This document shows, one piece after another, positions 9,760-18,515 of a stretch of DNA of 64,000 nucleotides. The notes under the pieces were generated by a model, which was not told the DNA's origin, did not search any database, and was given only the letters and a program-made list of their open reading frames with translations. Numbering within the stretch: position 1 is the stretch's first letter; each line of letters begins with the position of its first letter. The position numbers were made by a program, and so were the translations under genes. Origin of the DNA: Sulfuricurvum sp. (GTDB lineage: Bacteria; Campylobacterota; Campylobacteria; Campylobacterales; Sulfurimonadaceae); NCBI GenBank assembly GCA_024637295.1, contig JAGXFL010000007.1:1-64000 (forward strand), given 5' to 3'.

Positions 9760-10559
9760 TGCGCTGCGCCATTTTACAGCTTCCTTCTATTGGGATGGGA
9801 AGCAGAACGTTAGAGAATTACACCAAAGCTGCCCACCAAAAAGGGGTTAAGCTGATGCTTTTGGGGGAATACCTTCTTAACCCTTTTTTCAAGGAACTCG
9901 TCAATACCCCCATCTCCATGATCGCTGAACAAAGTGCTCATCAGATAGAAACACTCAAAGTGCTTGCGGCTAAATATGAGATGGTTTTTGTAGCACCCAT
10001 TGTGACGGTCAAGAAAAAAGAGTGCACCAAGATGATCGCAAAAATAGCTGCACGCAGCGTTACGTATTATCCACAGCAATTTTTGATCAACTATCCCCAT
10101 TGGAATGAAGAAGCTTTCTTTGCCAATGCTATTGAGCCTGTAAAACCGCCAATGATGTTTTCTATAGACGGCTTTAAATTTGCGGTTATGAGTGGTTTTG
10201 AAACCCATTTTGATCCATTGTGGGATGCGATTAGCGCCAAAGCTATTGATGCGGTACTGTTGCCAAGTGCATCTACTTTTGATTCGCATAACCGTTGGCG
10301 TGAATTGATCAAAACCAGAGCATTTACCCATAATTGTTATGTCCTTCGTGCCAATCGTGTGGGTGAATATCACGATGAGGCACATGCTTGGAAGTTTTAC
10401 GGCGATTCGATGCTCGTAACTCCTGATGGCGATGTAGAGAGTGACCTTGGCAATACAGAAGAGCTGTTGATCGTTGATTTAGATCGAAAAATGCTGCGTG
10501 AAGCCCGAAAAGGGTGGGGCTTTAAAGAAGCACTTAAAAAACGGAGAATACATCCATGA
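9756..10559 (+). CDS. Nitrilase-superfamily protein, probably catalytically altered
   Basis: The 267-residue product follows the carbon-nitrogen hydrolase fold from end to end. The expected Glu of the Glu-Lys-Cys triad is present (E38 in LGEYLLNP). The region where the catalytic Lys should be (about 105-118) has no Lys, and the segment that normally carries the nucleophile Cys reads VMSGFETHF (144-152) with Ser/Gly instead of Cys. Downstream landmarks such as the NRVGEY segment are retained, so the fold is probably intact. It sits between xseB and a ThiF-like gene, an arrangement I recall from Campylobacter and Helicobacter. A binding or structural role, or chemistry with another nucleophile, are possible; the substrate is unknown. 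Confidence 0.78.
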   Translation: MMRCAILQLPSIGMGSRTLENYTKAAHQKGVKLMLLGEYLLNPFFKELVNTPISMIAEQSAHQIETLKVLAAKYEMVFVAPIVTVKKKECTKMIAKIAARSVTYYPQQFLINYPHWNEEAFFANAIEPVKPPMMFSIDGFKFAVMSGFETHFDPLWDAISAKAIDAVLLPSASTFDSHNRWRELIKTRAFTHNCYVLRANRVGEYHDEAHAWKFYGDSMLVTPDGDVESDLGNTEELLIVDLDRKMLREARKGWGFKEALKKRRIHP

Positions 10560-11233
10560 TGCACTATTTTCACCGACAAGTACAGTTGTGGGGTGAGGAG
10601 ACACAGACTTTACTGCAAGCTAAGCGCATTGCTATAATCGGCAGTGGCGGGCTGGGTTCTTCTTTGGCATTTGCTCTGGGAGCATCCGGTATCGGTGAGA
10701 TCCATATGGTTGATTTTGATACGGTCAGTTTGCATAATATTCATCGCCAAATCGCATTTAAGATGGGTGATGAGAATAAGTTCAAAGCCGATATTACGGC
10801 ACAGCTTATCCAAGAGCGTTGCCCGTATGTCAAAAGCCATGCACATATCTGCAGTTTTGAGGAGTTTGCGGCCAAAGGGATCGAGGTTGATCTGATTATC
10901 GATGCAACGGATAATCTCCCAACACGTGGAGCCATCAATGCTTATGCGAAGGAGATACAAAAGCCGTGGGTGTATGGTTCGGTAGAAGCCTTTAACGGTC
11001 AGGTGTGCTTTTTTGAAAAGGCATCTTTTACGGAATTGTTCAAAATCACTCAAAAAACTCCCGCAGGGATTGCTGCGCCGATTGTCATGCATATTGCTTC
11101 TTTACAAGCCAATTTAGCGTTACGCTACTTGGCGGGACTATCGGTTAAAAAAGATCAGCTTTCGTATTTGTTTTTTAATGAAGAGGGTGAACTAATCACC
11201 CAAAAGTTTTTACTTCCCCAATCGGAGAAGTGA
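10556..11233 (+). CDS. ThiF/MoeB-like adenylyltransferase, short form
   Basis: A 225-residue E1-like enzyme of the family that adenylates the C-terminal glycine of ubiquitin-like sulfur carriers (ThiS, MoaD). Visible landmarks are the nucleotide loop IGSGGLGSS (28-36), DFDTVSLHNIHRQ (53-65) with the conserved D, N, R and Q, and DATDN (116-120). The paired CxxC zinc motifs of longer MoeB/ThiF proteins are absent. The start overlaps the nitrilase-like stop (ATGATG after a GGAGA ribosome site). The partner could be ThiS or MoaD; the sequence does not decide. The gene ends one base before the convergent cytochrome gene. Confidence 0.85.
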   Translation: MMHYFHRQVQLWGEETQTLLQAKRIAIIGSGGLGSSLAFALGASGIGEIHMVDFDTVSLHNIHRQIAFKMGDENKFKADITAQLIQERCPYVKSHAHICSFEEFAAKGIEVDLIIDATDNLPTRGAINAYAKEIQKPWVYGSVEAFNGQVCFFEKASFTELFKITQKTPAGIAAPIVMHIASLQANLALRYLAGLSVKKDQLSYLFFNEEGELITQKFLLPQSEK

Positions 11234-11234
11234 T

Positions 11235-11780
11235 TTAGAGTGTTGAAATGTATTTGGATAGGGATTGTATCTCTTCGGCAGATAATGATTTCGTCTGTCC
11301 TTGCATAACGGCTTTCATCTCTTTTCCATAGCTGCCTGCTTGATAGCCCTTTAAAGCGTCTTCAATTTTTGAAGCTGTCCACCCTGCGATTACCTGTGAT
11401 TTTCCTAGAGCCGGCTTTTCTCCTTTACTTCCATGACATGAGGCACATTTTGCTCCATAAAGGGCACTGCTATCCACTTCAGTGTGTTTTTCTTTCACCG
11501 CTTGGGGTTTTATCTCTTTCACCTCTTTTGAAACAGAAGGCTTTTTCACTTCTTCTTTGACTATAGAGACAGTTTTTACTTCTGTCTTGACGACAGTATC
11601 CGTTTCTATTGATGCGACAACTTTTGGCTGGGCAACATCTATTTCTTGTAGTGCAGATGTCAGATTGACCTCTTGTGCTATGGCGTTTGTATTTTGAACG
11701 GCTGAGGCTTTCTCTGTAGATTTGGTATCGTTACAGCCAAGTAAAAAAAGGGTACAGACTAAGGGTATGATTATTTTCAT
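11235..11780 (-). CDS. c-type cytochrome lipoprotein
   Basis: The 181-residue product starts with a lipoprotein signal ending LFLLGC (lipid-attached C16). It continues through about 90 residues of low-complexity K/E/V-rich linker and ends in a small cytochrome c domain with one haem site CASCH (112-116) and a candidate Met ligand (M155 or M159). It should be a membrane-tethered monohaem electron carrier in the periplasm. A strong AGGAGA ribosome site precedes the ATG at 11780 and a TACAAT -10 lies at 11806-11811. The electron partner is unknown. Confidence 0.88.
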   Translation of the reverse strand: MKIIIPLVCTLFLLGCNDTKSTEKASAVQNTNAIAQEVNLTSALQEIDVAQPKVVASIETDTVVKTEVKTVSIVKEEVKKPSVSKEVKEIKPQAVKEKHTEVDSSALYGAKCASCHGSKGEKPALGKSQVIAGWTASKIEDALKGYQAGSYGKEMKAVMQGQTKSLSAEEIQSLSKYISTL

Positions 11781-11805
11781 GCAGATCTCCTAATTGTTTA
11801 GGATG

Positions 11806-11811
11806 ATTGTA
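11806..11811 (-). promoter_or_regulatory. Probable -10 element of the cytochrome gene
   Basis: Minus-strand TACAAT about 25 nt upstream of the cytochrome ATG, in an AT-rich intergenic stretch, with AGGAGA between it and the start. No good -35 is visible. Confidence 0.4.
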
Positions 11812-11878
11812 CACTATAAATGAGGTTTTTAAGGTAATTGTATTTGATAAAGAGGATATAAATGAGGGAAAGTGACTT

Positions 11879-11900
11879 GTTTTGCACCGAAGTGCAAAAC
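11879..11900 (-). terminator. Hairpin with UUCG tetraloop after the Ala/Glu-rich lipoprotein gene
   Basis: A perfect 9-bp inverted repeat (11879-11887 with 11892-11900) encloses a 4-nt loop. On the minus strand the transcript would form GTTTTGCAC-TTCG-GTGCAAAAC, a C(UUCG)G-capped stem, 17 nt after the stop of the 72-residue lipoprotein gene. The following sequence is not a strong U-tract, so it may be a weak terminator or a 3'-end stabiliser. Confidence 0.55.
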
Positions 11901-11916
11901 TAATCGCTAGAGCTAA

Positions 11917-12135
11917 TTACTTAGCAGCTTCTTCAGCAGGTGCAGCAGCTTCAGCAGCAGGTGCAGCTTCTTCAGCAGGTGCAGCAGCATCAACAGCAGC
12001 AGCGTCAGCTGGCATTGCTTCAGCAGCAGGTGCTACTTCCTCAGTTGCAGCAGGTGCTGCTTCAGTAGTAGCTTCTTCTTTACTACATCCAATAAACATT
12101 GCAGCTAAAAGCATAGCAAGGGCGATTTTCATCAT
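11917..12135 (-). CDS. Small Ala/Glu/Pro-rich lipoprotein
   Basis: The 72-residue product has a lipoprotein signal peptide (hydrophobic MMKIALAMLLAAMFIGC, lipid C17) followed by about 55 residues made almost wholly of A, E and P, including a 13-residue repeated block containing APAEEAA. The matching DNA repeat has a period of 39 nt (for example near 11927 and 11966). An AGGAG ribosome site lies 7 nt before the ATG at 12135. It resembles abundant small envelope lipoproteins, but no specific function can be assigned. The plus-strand ORF over it is a mirror of the repeat and is not coding. Confidence 0.8.
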   Translation of the reverse strand: MMKIALAMLLAAMFIGCSKEEATTEAAPAATEEVAPAAEAMPADAAAVDAAAPAEEAAPAAEAAAPAEEAAK

Positions 12136-12500
12136 TGTGTGACTCCTATTTAAAATATGTTGGAAGTATACAACTCGCCTAGAACTTTGTCAAGAGATTT
12201 TTCTATTTCTTTGAATATTTTTTTAATAGTCCCTATTTTTAGGGTTTTTTTTAGGGTATTTTTCTAAATAATGAGTGTAAAATTTGCTCAAATAGTGCTA
12301 TTTTAGTCATATTTCATAGAGATATTTTTCATATTTTTATCCGGTTTACCAACTGTTGTCTTTTTTTAGATTTATTTTTGCTACTAGTTATATCTATGTA
12401 CCTACTTATTTTTAGTATGCAAGCCTATTTTTGGATTTGAATATTCGTTATATTAGTATATAATCGCGATTATAATTTCTAGTGAATCGAGATCCAATTC
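12136..12500. other. AT-rich intergenic region with a hairpin and a palindromic promoter
   Basis: No convincing coding ORF in these 365 nt. Visible structures are CCCTA-TTTT-TAGGG followed by eight T (12231-12252), which looks like a plus-strand intrinsic terminator although no plus-strand gene ends nearby, and a perfect 16-nt palindrome TATAATCGCGATTATA (12459-12474). The rest is A/T-rich and featureless to the eye. Confidence 0.6.
12459..12476 (+). promoter_or_regulatory. Promoter of the polysaccharide deacetylase gene, overlapping a 16-nt palindrome
   Basis: TATAAT at 12471-12476 is about 25 nt upstream of the GTG start at 12501. It overlaps the perfect palindrome 12459-12474, which itself contains outward TATAAT hexamers on both strands. 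The palindrome could be an operator or simply paired -10 elements. Confidence 0.5.
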
Positions 12501-13274
12501 GTGGCGTTTAAATCTTCCTTTTCTTTTCTGGTTTTGTTGGCAACATTGGTGTTGTCTGTTCCGGCTTGGGCTGTTCAAAGTATCCCTGTTTTGTGTTATC
12601 ACCGTTGCGGTGCCGAAGTCAAAGATTCGATGACGATAAAAACGCAAGCCTTTGCCTCTCAGTTGGATTGGCTCATCAAAAACGGTTATACCGTTATACC
12701 GTTGGATACAGCAGCACGCTATATCAAAGGGGAGATCAAATCGATCCCTGCCAAGTCGATCGTCATCACGGCAGATGATGGTCATAAAAGTGTCTATAGT
12801 GATATGGCACCTATTATTAAAAAGTACAAAGTCCCTGTTACGTTGTTTATCTATCCAAGTGCGATTTCAAATGCCAAATACGCGATGACGTGGAATCAGT
12901 TGCGCGAGTTGGAAGCAACCAAGCTGTTTCATGTAGAGTCGCATACCTATTGGCATCCTAATTTCAAGCGCGAGAAAAAATCGCTTTCAAAAGAAGAATA
13001 CGAGAAGTCCGTTCATGCGCAATTGTATAAGTCCAAAGCAACCTTGGAGAAAAAAATGGGGCATGGGATCAAGTATCTCGCATGGCCGTTTGGTATCTAT
13101 GATGAAGACCTTCTTAAAAAAGCGGCTGAGGCAGGATACGATATGGCATTCTCTATTGATAACCATAATGCGAAAGCAGGGCTTGATAACATGGCGCAAC
13201 CGCGTTATATGATTGTGGATGCATATGATTTAAAACGTTTTGCATCGATAAGCAGTGGTAAAGAGGATAAGTAA
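12501..13274 (+). CDS. Secreted polysaccharide deacetylase (NodB domain)
   Basis: The 257-residue protein has a cleavable signal peptide (about 1-24, ending PAWA) and a carbohydrate esterase 4 / NodB homology domain. The metal and catalytic motifs are TADDG (90-94; D92 and D93 in the TFDDG position) and SHTYWHP (147-153; H148 and H152 as metal ligands). Enzymes of this family remove N-acetyl groups from polysaccharides such as PNAG or peptidoglycan in the periplasm. The substrate is not determined here; the layout is closest to the deacetylase half of PgaB-type proteins. The start is GTG with a weak ribosome site. Confidence 0.87.
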   Translation: MAFKSSFSFLVLLATLVLSVPAWAVQSIPVLCYHRCGAEVKDSMTIKTQAFASQLDWLIKNGYTVIPLDTAARYIKGEIKSIPAKSIVITADDGHKSVYSDMAPIIKKYKVPVTLFIYPSAISNAKYAMTWNQLRELEATKLFHVESHTYWHPNFKREKKSLSKEEYEKSVHAQLYKSKATLEKKMGHGIKYLAWPFGIYDEDLLKKAAEAGYDMAFSIDNHNAKAGLDNMAQPRYMIVDAYDLKRFASISSGKEDK

Positions 13275-13322
13275 AAAATCGCTATAATATAGGATTATTT
13301 ATCTCATATTAAAGATCGTCCT

Positions 13323-14462
13323 TTGCACTTTGAACCTTACCCTTTTGAAAAACTAACATCCCTCTTGTCAGGGATAACCCCTAATGAAGCCTATTCTCCT
13401 ATAGCGCTTACTATTGGTGAACCGCAATTTGATACTCCGGCATTTATCCAAAAATCATTGGCCAAACACTCCGAAGAACTACGCCGTTATCCAAAAACGG
13501 CAGGTGAAGCGTATCTTAATGAATCGATGCGCAGCTTTGTCAAGAGCCGTTTTGGTGTGGAATTAAAAGAGAATGAGCTTATCAGCAGTTTTGGAACACG
13601 GGAAGTGCTTTTCAACTTTCCGCAGTATTATCTGTTTGATAAAAAAGAGCCAGTGATGGCGTACACCAATCCGTTTTATCAGATCTATGAGGGGGCGGCG
13701 ATCGCCTCACGTGCCAAAGTCATTCATCTCAATTTGACCCAGCAAAATGCTTTTAAACCTGTAATCAATGAAAATGAGCTGGCAAAGTGTGATCTGGTGA
13801 TTTTAAATTTCCCTAATAATCCGACGGCGTCGGTCTTGTCGATTGAGGAGTTGGGCGAATGGGTGAAACTTGCACTCAAGCACGATTTTTGTTTGATCAA
13901 TGATGAGTGTTACAGCGAGATTTATACGGCTCAAAAAATTCCTTCACTTTTGGAAGCATCGGTGCATGTTGGTAATGTCAGCTTTAAAAACGTCCTCGTG
14001 ATCAACTCTATTTCTAAGCGCTCTTCGGCACCGGGATTACGCAGCGGATTTATCGCAGGAGATGCAGAGATTTTAAAAGGGTATGCTCAATACCGTACCT
14101 ATGTGGGGTGTGCGTCACCGTTGCCTCTACAAGCAGCCGCAGCGATGGCATGGGCGGATGATGAGCACGTACAAGTGGCGCGTGATGTGTATGCGCAAAA
14201 TTTTAAAGCGGTGCGTGAGATATTGGGGATAGAGACATCGGATGCAACGTTTTATGTGTGGCTCAAAGTTCCTAATGCGCTGGAGTTTACACAAAGACTT
14301 TATCGAGATTACAACGTCAAAGTTCTCCCGGGGGAATTTTTGGCACGGGATAATGCTCAGGGTGAAAACCCTGGGCTAGGGTATATACGCATCGCGTTGG
14401 TCGAAGAGACCACAAAGACGATACAAGCGCTTATGCGACTTAAGGAGGCACTCAATGGATGA
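13323..14462 (+). CDS. Class I/II PLP aminotransferase, DapC-like (probable N-succinyldiaminopimelate aminotransferase)
   Basis: The 379-residue fold-type I aminotransferase has NFPNNPTAS (162-170), the aspartate of NDECYSEIY (193-201) and the PLP lysine K232 in SISKRSSAPGLRSG. The family found at this place in Campylobacterota is annotated as the succinyl-DAP aminotransferase of lysine/peptidoglycan synthesis; that assignment is by family memory. The start is TTG at 13323: the family N-terminus FEPYPFEKL follows directly and no ATG is available upstream. A TATAAT lies at 13283-13288. It overlaps the next gene by 8 nt, giving a run toward murC. Confidence 0.85.
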   Translation: MHFEPYPFEKLTSLLSGITPNEAYSPIALTIGEPQFDTPAFIQKSLAKHSEELRRYPKTAGEAYLNESMRSFVKSRFGVELKENELISSFGTREVLFNFPQYYLFDKKEPVMAYTNPFYQIYEGAAIASRAKVIHLNLTQQNAFKPVINENELAKCDLVILNFPNNPTASVLSIEELGEWVKLALKHDFCLINDECYSEIYTAQKIPSLLEASVHVGNVSFKNVLVINSISKRSSAPGLRSGFIAGDAEILKGYAQYRTYVGCASPLPLQAAAAMAWADDEHVQVARDVYAQNFKAVREILGIETSDATFYVWLKVPNALEFTQRLYRDYNVKVLPGEFLARDNAQGENPGLGYIRIALVEETTKTIQALMRLKEALNG

Positions 14463-14934
14463 ACTCAAGGAAAAAATTTACAACGCGCAAGCCTCAGGTG
14501 ACATAGCAGCACTGTACGTACTCGAAGCCAGTGCGCATGAAACGTTTGATGATGATACGTTGATGGCCTATTATGCCAATATTTTGGATCTTGCCCTTGA
14601 GCGTATGACCAACGCATTGGAAAATCTAGAGCGTCTGGATATGAATGAGGTACAAGATTTTGCTACTTTGAGAGCCTTGTATGAATATGCGATCGAGCAT
14701 TACAGTGCGGGAAGTGCGCATGATGCGAGTGCTTTGTTTGAAGTGATCGGCGGATTAAGCAAAGATGAACCGTTTAATGAAGCGATGAAGATGCATCGTG
14801 CGGCATGCGATGCGAAAATACCGTTTGATGATTTTATTGACGAATATGTGGATATGAAAGCGGTACAAGAGAGTGGAAAGTTTTACATTGGCGAATTTAA
14901 AAAATGCATTGAGACAACAGGAGAAACAGCATGA
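14455..14934 (+). CDS. Conserved-looking hypothetical protein upstream of murC
   Basis: The 159-residue acidic, helical, soluble product has no motif I recognise; no signal peptide or membrane span. It overlaps the aminotransferase gene by 8 nt and murC by 4 nt (ATGA), so it is translationally embedded in the operon and is likely a real gene. Function unknown. Confidence 0.8.
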   Translation: MDELKEKIYNAQASGDIAALYVLEASAHETFDDDTLMAYYANILDLALERMTNALENLERLDMNEVQDFATLRALYEYAIEHYSAGSAHDASALFEVIGGLSKDEPFNEAMKMHRAACDAKIPFDDFIDEYVDMKAVQESGKFYIGEFKKCIETTGETA

Positions 14935-16241
14935 AAATACACTTTATCGGTATCGGTGGAATCGGTATTTCTGGGTTGGCAAAATACATGCGTTTTGGCG
15001 GTCATGAAGTAAGCGGATCGGATATGAAAGAGACCCACATCACACAGCGCCTTCGTGATCGTGGCATCAGCGTGATGATCGGTCACGATAAAGCTAATAT
15101 TCCTGAAGAGTGTGACCTTGTGATCCATTCGGCGATCATAAAGCCTACGAATTCTGAAGTGGTAGAAGCCAATCGTCGCGGGATTGAAGTATTGCATCGT
15201 CGAGATGCTTTGTTGCGTATCTTGAGTGAGAAAAAAGTCTATGCGGTGTGCGGTGCGCACGGTAAGAGTACGACAACAGCGATTTTGGCGGCCATTATGG
15301 ATGGCAGTGCGATCATCGGTGCAGAATCCAAGGGATTTGGTTCAAACGTACGCTATGACGGAAGTACCGATGTATTGCTCTTTGAAGCGGATGAGTCTGA
15401 CGGCAGTTTTCTAAACTCCAATCCGTATTGTTCGATCGTCACCAATGCTGAGCCTGAACACATGGAATACTATAACTATAACATCGATGATTTTCACAAC
15501 GCGTATCGCCGTTTTATCGAGATGGGAAGTGTGCGGGTTATCAATGCGGAAGACCCTTTTATGGCGACGCTAACATGCGATGCTTTGCGTTTGTATCCAA
15601 GTACCGATATTACCAACATCACCTATACATTGATCGATGATGAACCGTATACCCGTTTTCATCTCAAAGGTTTCGGCGAGTTTGAAGTATGGGGCTTTGG
15701 TGAGCACATCGCCATGGATGCGTCATTGGCGATCATGGCAGCGGCACAGACGATGAGTATCGCTTCTATCCGTGTTCATTTGCTCAATTTCCGCGGGATC
15801 AAAAAACGTTTTGACGTGATTTTCAAAGGAAGTGACCGTGTCATCATCGACGATTACGCTCACCATCCAACCGAGATCAAGGCAACAATGCAGTCTCTGA
15901 CAACCTATGCACAGCTCAAAGGATTTGATCGTGTGATCGCGATATGGCAACCGCATAAATACTCACGTACTGTTGATAATCTGCAAGCTTTTGTAGAGTG
16001 TTTTGAAGGTGTGGACGAACTGGTCATCCTTCCCGTTTGGGCTGCGAGTGAAGAACACCGTGATATCGACTTTTTAGGCGAGTTTGGCCGTTATAATCTG
16101 ATTTTGGCCGATAAACTGCACCGTGAGGGTGATACAATCCAAGTAATTACAGGCGATGCTGTCTATACAACGTACGACAAAGATTTGATCGTAGGTTTCG
16201 GGGCAGGGGATCTGACCTATCAGCTAAGAGGGACAAAGTGA
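14931..16241 (+). CDS. murC: UDP-N-acetylmuramate--L-alanine ligase
   Basis: Adds the first amino acid (L-Ala) to UDP-MurNAc in the cytoplasm using ATP. The 436-residue protein has an N-terminal Rossmann domain GIGGIGISG (7-15), the Mur ligase P-loop GAHGKSTTT (108-116) and DYAHHPTE in the C-terminal domain. It is followed after 13 nt by mutS2, the order known from C. jejuni. Confidence 0.97.
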   Translation: MKIHFIGIGGIGISGLAKYMRFGGHEVSGSDMKETHITQRLRDRGISVMIGHDKANIPEECDLVIHSAIIKPTNSEVVEANRRGIEVLHRRDALLRILSEKKVYAVCGAHGKSTTTAILAAIMDGSAIIGAESKGFGSNVRYDGSTDVLLFEADESDGSFLNSNPYCSIVTNAEPEHMEYYNYNIDDFHNAYRRFIEMGSVRVINAEDPFMATLTCDALRLYPSTDITNITYTLIDDEPYTRFHLKGFGEFEVWGFGEHIAMDASLAIMAAAQTMSIASIRVHLLNFRGIKKRFDVIFKGSDRVIIDDYAHHPTEIKATMQSLTTYAQLKGFDRVIAIWQPHKYSRTVDNLQAFVECFEGVDELVILPVWAASEEHRDIDFLGEFGRYNLILADKLHREGDTIQVITGDAVYTTYDKDLIVGFGAGDLTYQLRGTK

Positions 16242-16254
16242 GATCGTTCTTTTA

Positions 16255-18474
16255 ATGACCGCTTTGTCTTCTAATCTCTCCGAGCTTTTTGGTAAGCTCG
16301 ATCTACTGCCGCATCTAAGTGAGCTGGAACATTTTTTTTCTCGTACCCAAAATATTGCTATCCCAGGGGATCAGGAACGCCATTTTCGTTTTATCCAAGC
16401 CCTTGATCTGTTGGAATTCAAAGCCCCCTCAAAAAGCATCTCTTTTGAGACCATCATCAATCATCTCAAAAAGCAGGGAGTACTTCGTTTTGAAGATATC
16501 TTTGAGCTGATCAAAGTAGTTCGTTACTTTCGCACCCTTCGCAACCGAGAGTTCACAGGATTGATCGGGGAGTGGATGGAGACGATCAATGTCCCTGATG
16601 GGTTTAATGAGATAGACGATTATTTTGACGAGAGCGGTCTTTTTATCGAGTCACGTGATGAAGAGCTGTATCGTATCGCACAACGGATCAAGGCGATAAA
16701 GACCGAGATCAATGATTCGATGAAGCGTCTTTTGTATACCCAAAAGCTCACCCCCTATCTCGTGGATACCCAAGTACACTACATTAATGATGAAGAGTGT
16801 CTGTTGTTGCGCGGAGGGTTTAACCATGTTTTCAAAGGTGCCGTTATCGGTCGTACCGCAGGAGGATTTTTCTACGTAGCTCCCGATGCGATCTTGCGCT
16901 CCAAAGAACAGTTGCGTCATGTGATGCAAGACCGTGAAGCCAAGCTCTATGAATATGCTAAGCGTTTTTCTGCCAAACTCTCACCTCTTACCCCTTTTAT
17001 CGGATTTATAGATCGTGAGTTTGAACGATTTGACCACTATCAGGCACGTGTATTGTTTGCCCGATCAAAAAGCTATGCGATCCTCAAACCGCAAAGCGAT
17101 AACAAGATCGTTCTCGAAGAGTTCTCTCATCCCGCCTTGCATAAGCCAAAACCCATCAGTGTGCAGTTCAAAGGCAACTTGCTGATGATAACGGGGGTCA
17201 ATGCCGGCGGTAAGACGATGATGCTCAAATCGATCCTCAGCGCGTGTGCAATGGCCAAATATCTCATCCCTATGAAACTCAACGCCCATAAATCGCACAT
17301 CGGCGGATTCAAGCGTATCGAAGCAGTGATTGATGATCCGCAAAATGTAGGCAATGATATATCGACGTTTGCGGGACGTATGGTGCAGTTTAGCCATCTG
17401 TTTGAGCATAAAAATGCTCTTGTGGGGGTAGATGAGATTGAGTTGGGTACGGACAGCGACGAGGCGGCGGCTCTTTTTGCCGTAGTATTGGACGATCTGA
17501 TCAAGCGGGGGCAGAAGATCATCGTAACGACCCACCATAAACGTCTTGCTGCATTGATGGCGGATCGTGATGACGTGGAGCTACTAGCCGCTATCTATGA
17601 TGAAGAACATCGTGTTCCGACGTATGAGTTTTTGCACGGTGTCATCGGGAAAAGCTACGCATTTGAGACCGCTTCACGGTATGGGATCAATCCCAATATT
17701 ATCACCCGTGCCAAAGTGCTCTACGGTGAGAATCATGAAAAACTCAATATCCTCATAGAGCGAGGAAGTGAACTCGAACGTGCCCTCAAAACTAAAAACA
17801 AAGAGGTCGATGAGCGTTTGGAATCCTTGCGATTGCAAGAATATACCCTTAAAGAAGCACGTGAGAACTTGCGCAGTGAACTCGATAGTGAGAAAAATCG
17901 CCTACGCGCTGTCTATGATGCGGCAACGAACGAGGCCAAAGAGGCGGCACGCGGGATGGACATGGCGGCCATTCACCGACAGCTCAACAAAGCCGCCGCG
18001 ATGATCCCCAAAGATCAACCGCTCAAAATCTCCGAACCCGAACCGATTGTTTTTACAGTAGGTCAAACGGTCAAATACCGAAATCAACGCGCAACGATTG
18101 TGAGTATAGGAAGCAAAGACGCGATGATCGAGGTGGAGGGGATGCGGTTACGTGTCAAGCTCTTCGATCTCAAGCCCTCAGGCAATCTACCGAAAAAAGT
18201 CAAAACAACCCATACCGCCCAAATCGACCAAAAAAGCGGTCTTAAACTTGACTTGCATGGTCTTCGAGGAGAAGAGGCGTGTGAGAGAATGGATAAATTT
18301 CTCTCCGATGCACTTTTGCAAGGGTTTGATGAGGTGATCATCTATCACGGGATTGGGACGGGGAAACTTTCCTATGCAGTCAAAGAGTTCTTAAAAGTTC
18401 ATCCGAGTGTCAAAAGCTTCACCGATGCATCGCAGCATTTGGGTGGATTTGGGGCGAAGATCGTTCGTCTCTAA
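16255..18474 (+). CDS. mutS2: MutS2 family ATPase with Smr endonuclease domain
   Basis: The 739-residue protein lacks the MutS mismatch-recognition domain. It has the clamp region, the ABC-type ATPase (Walker A GVNAGGKT, 314-321, K320), a long coiled-coil (about 500-580) and a C-terminal Smr domain (about 660-739) starting LDLHGLRGEEA. MutS2 proteins restrain recombination or rescue collided ribosomes; in Helicobacter the protein limits homologous recombination. It lies 13 nt after murC. The conserved core gene block ends here. Confidence 0.95.
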   Translation: MTALSSNLSELFGKLDLLPHLSELEHFFSRTQNIAIPGDQERHFRFIQALDLLEFKAPSKSISFETIINHLKKQGVLRFEDIFELIKVVRYFRTLRNREFTGLIGEWMETINVPDGFNEIDDYFDESGLFIESRDEELYRIAQRIKAIKTEINDSMKRLLYTQKLTPYLVDTQVHYINDEECLLLRGGFNHVFKGAVIGRTAGGFFYVAPDAILRSKEQLRHVMQDREAKLYEYAKRFSAKLSPLTPFIGFIDREFERFDHYQARVLFARSKSYAILKPQSDNKIVLEEFSHPALHKPKPISVQFKGNLLMITGVNAGGKTMMLKSILSACAMAKYLIPMKLNAHKSHIGGFKRIEAVIDDPQNVGNDISTFAGRMVQFSHLFEHKNALVGVDEIELGTDSDEAAALFAVVLDDLIKRGQKIIVTTHHKRLAALMADRDDVELLAAIYDEEHRVPTYEFLHGVIGKSYAFETASRYGINPNIITRAKVLYGENHEKLNILIERGSELERALKTKNKEVDERLESLRLQEYTLKEARENLRSELDSEKNRLRAVYDAATNEAKEAARGMDMAAIHRQLNKAAAMIPKDQPLKISEPEPIVFTVGQTVKYRNQRATIVSIGSKDAMIEVEGMRLRVKLFDLKPSGNLPKKVKTTHTAQIDQKSGLKLDLHGLRGEEACERMDKFLSDALLQGFDEVIIYHGIGTGKLSYAVKEFLKVHPSVKSFTDASQHLGGFGAKIVRL

Positions 18475-18515
18475 GAATATTATGAAATGTAAATTACAAA
18501 AAAGGAATATTTATC

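Noticed and set aside
9810..10385. 191-codon open frame antisense to the nitrilase-like gene
   Set aside because: Its composition is rich in H, R, C and F without any domain, and the plus-strand frame gives a clear nitrilase-fold protein.
11924..12010. 39-nt tandem repeat considered as a CRISPR-like or minisatellite array
   Set aside because: The repeats are in frame, encode the APAEEAA block of the lipoprotein and have no unique spacers.
11882..12142. Ala/Ser-rich plus-strand frame over the small lipoprotein gene
   Set aside because: It is the mirror image of the Ala/Glu repeat; the minus strand has a lipoprotein signal and an AGGAG ribosome site, the plus strand has neither.
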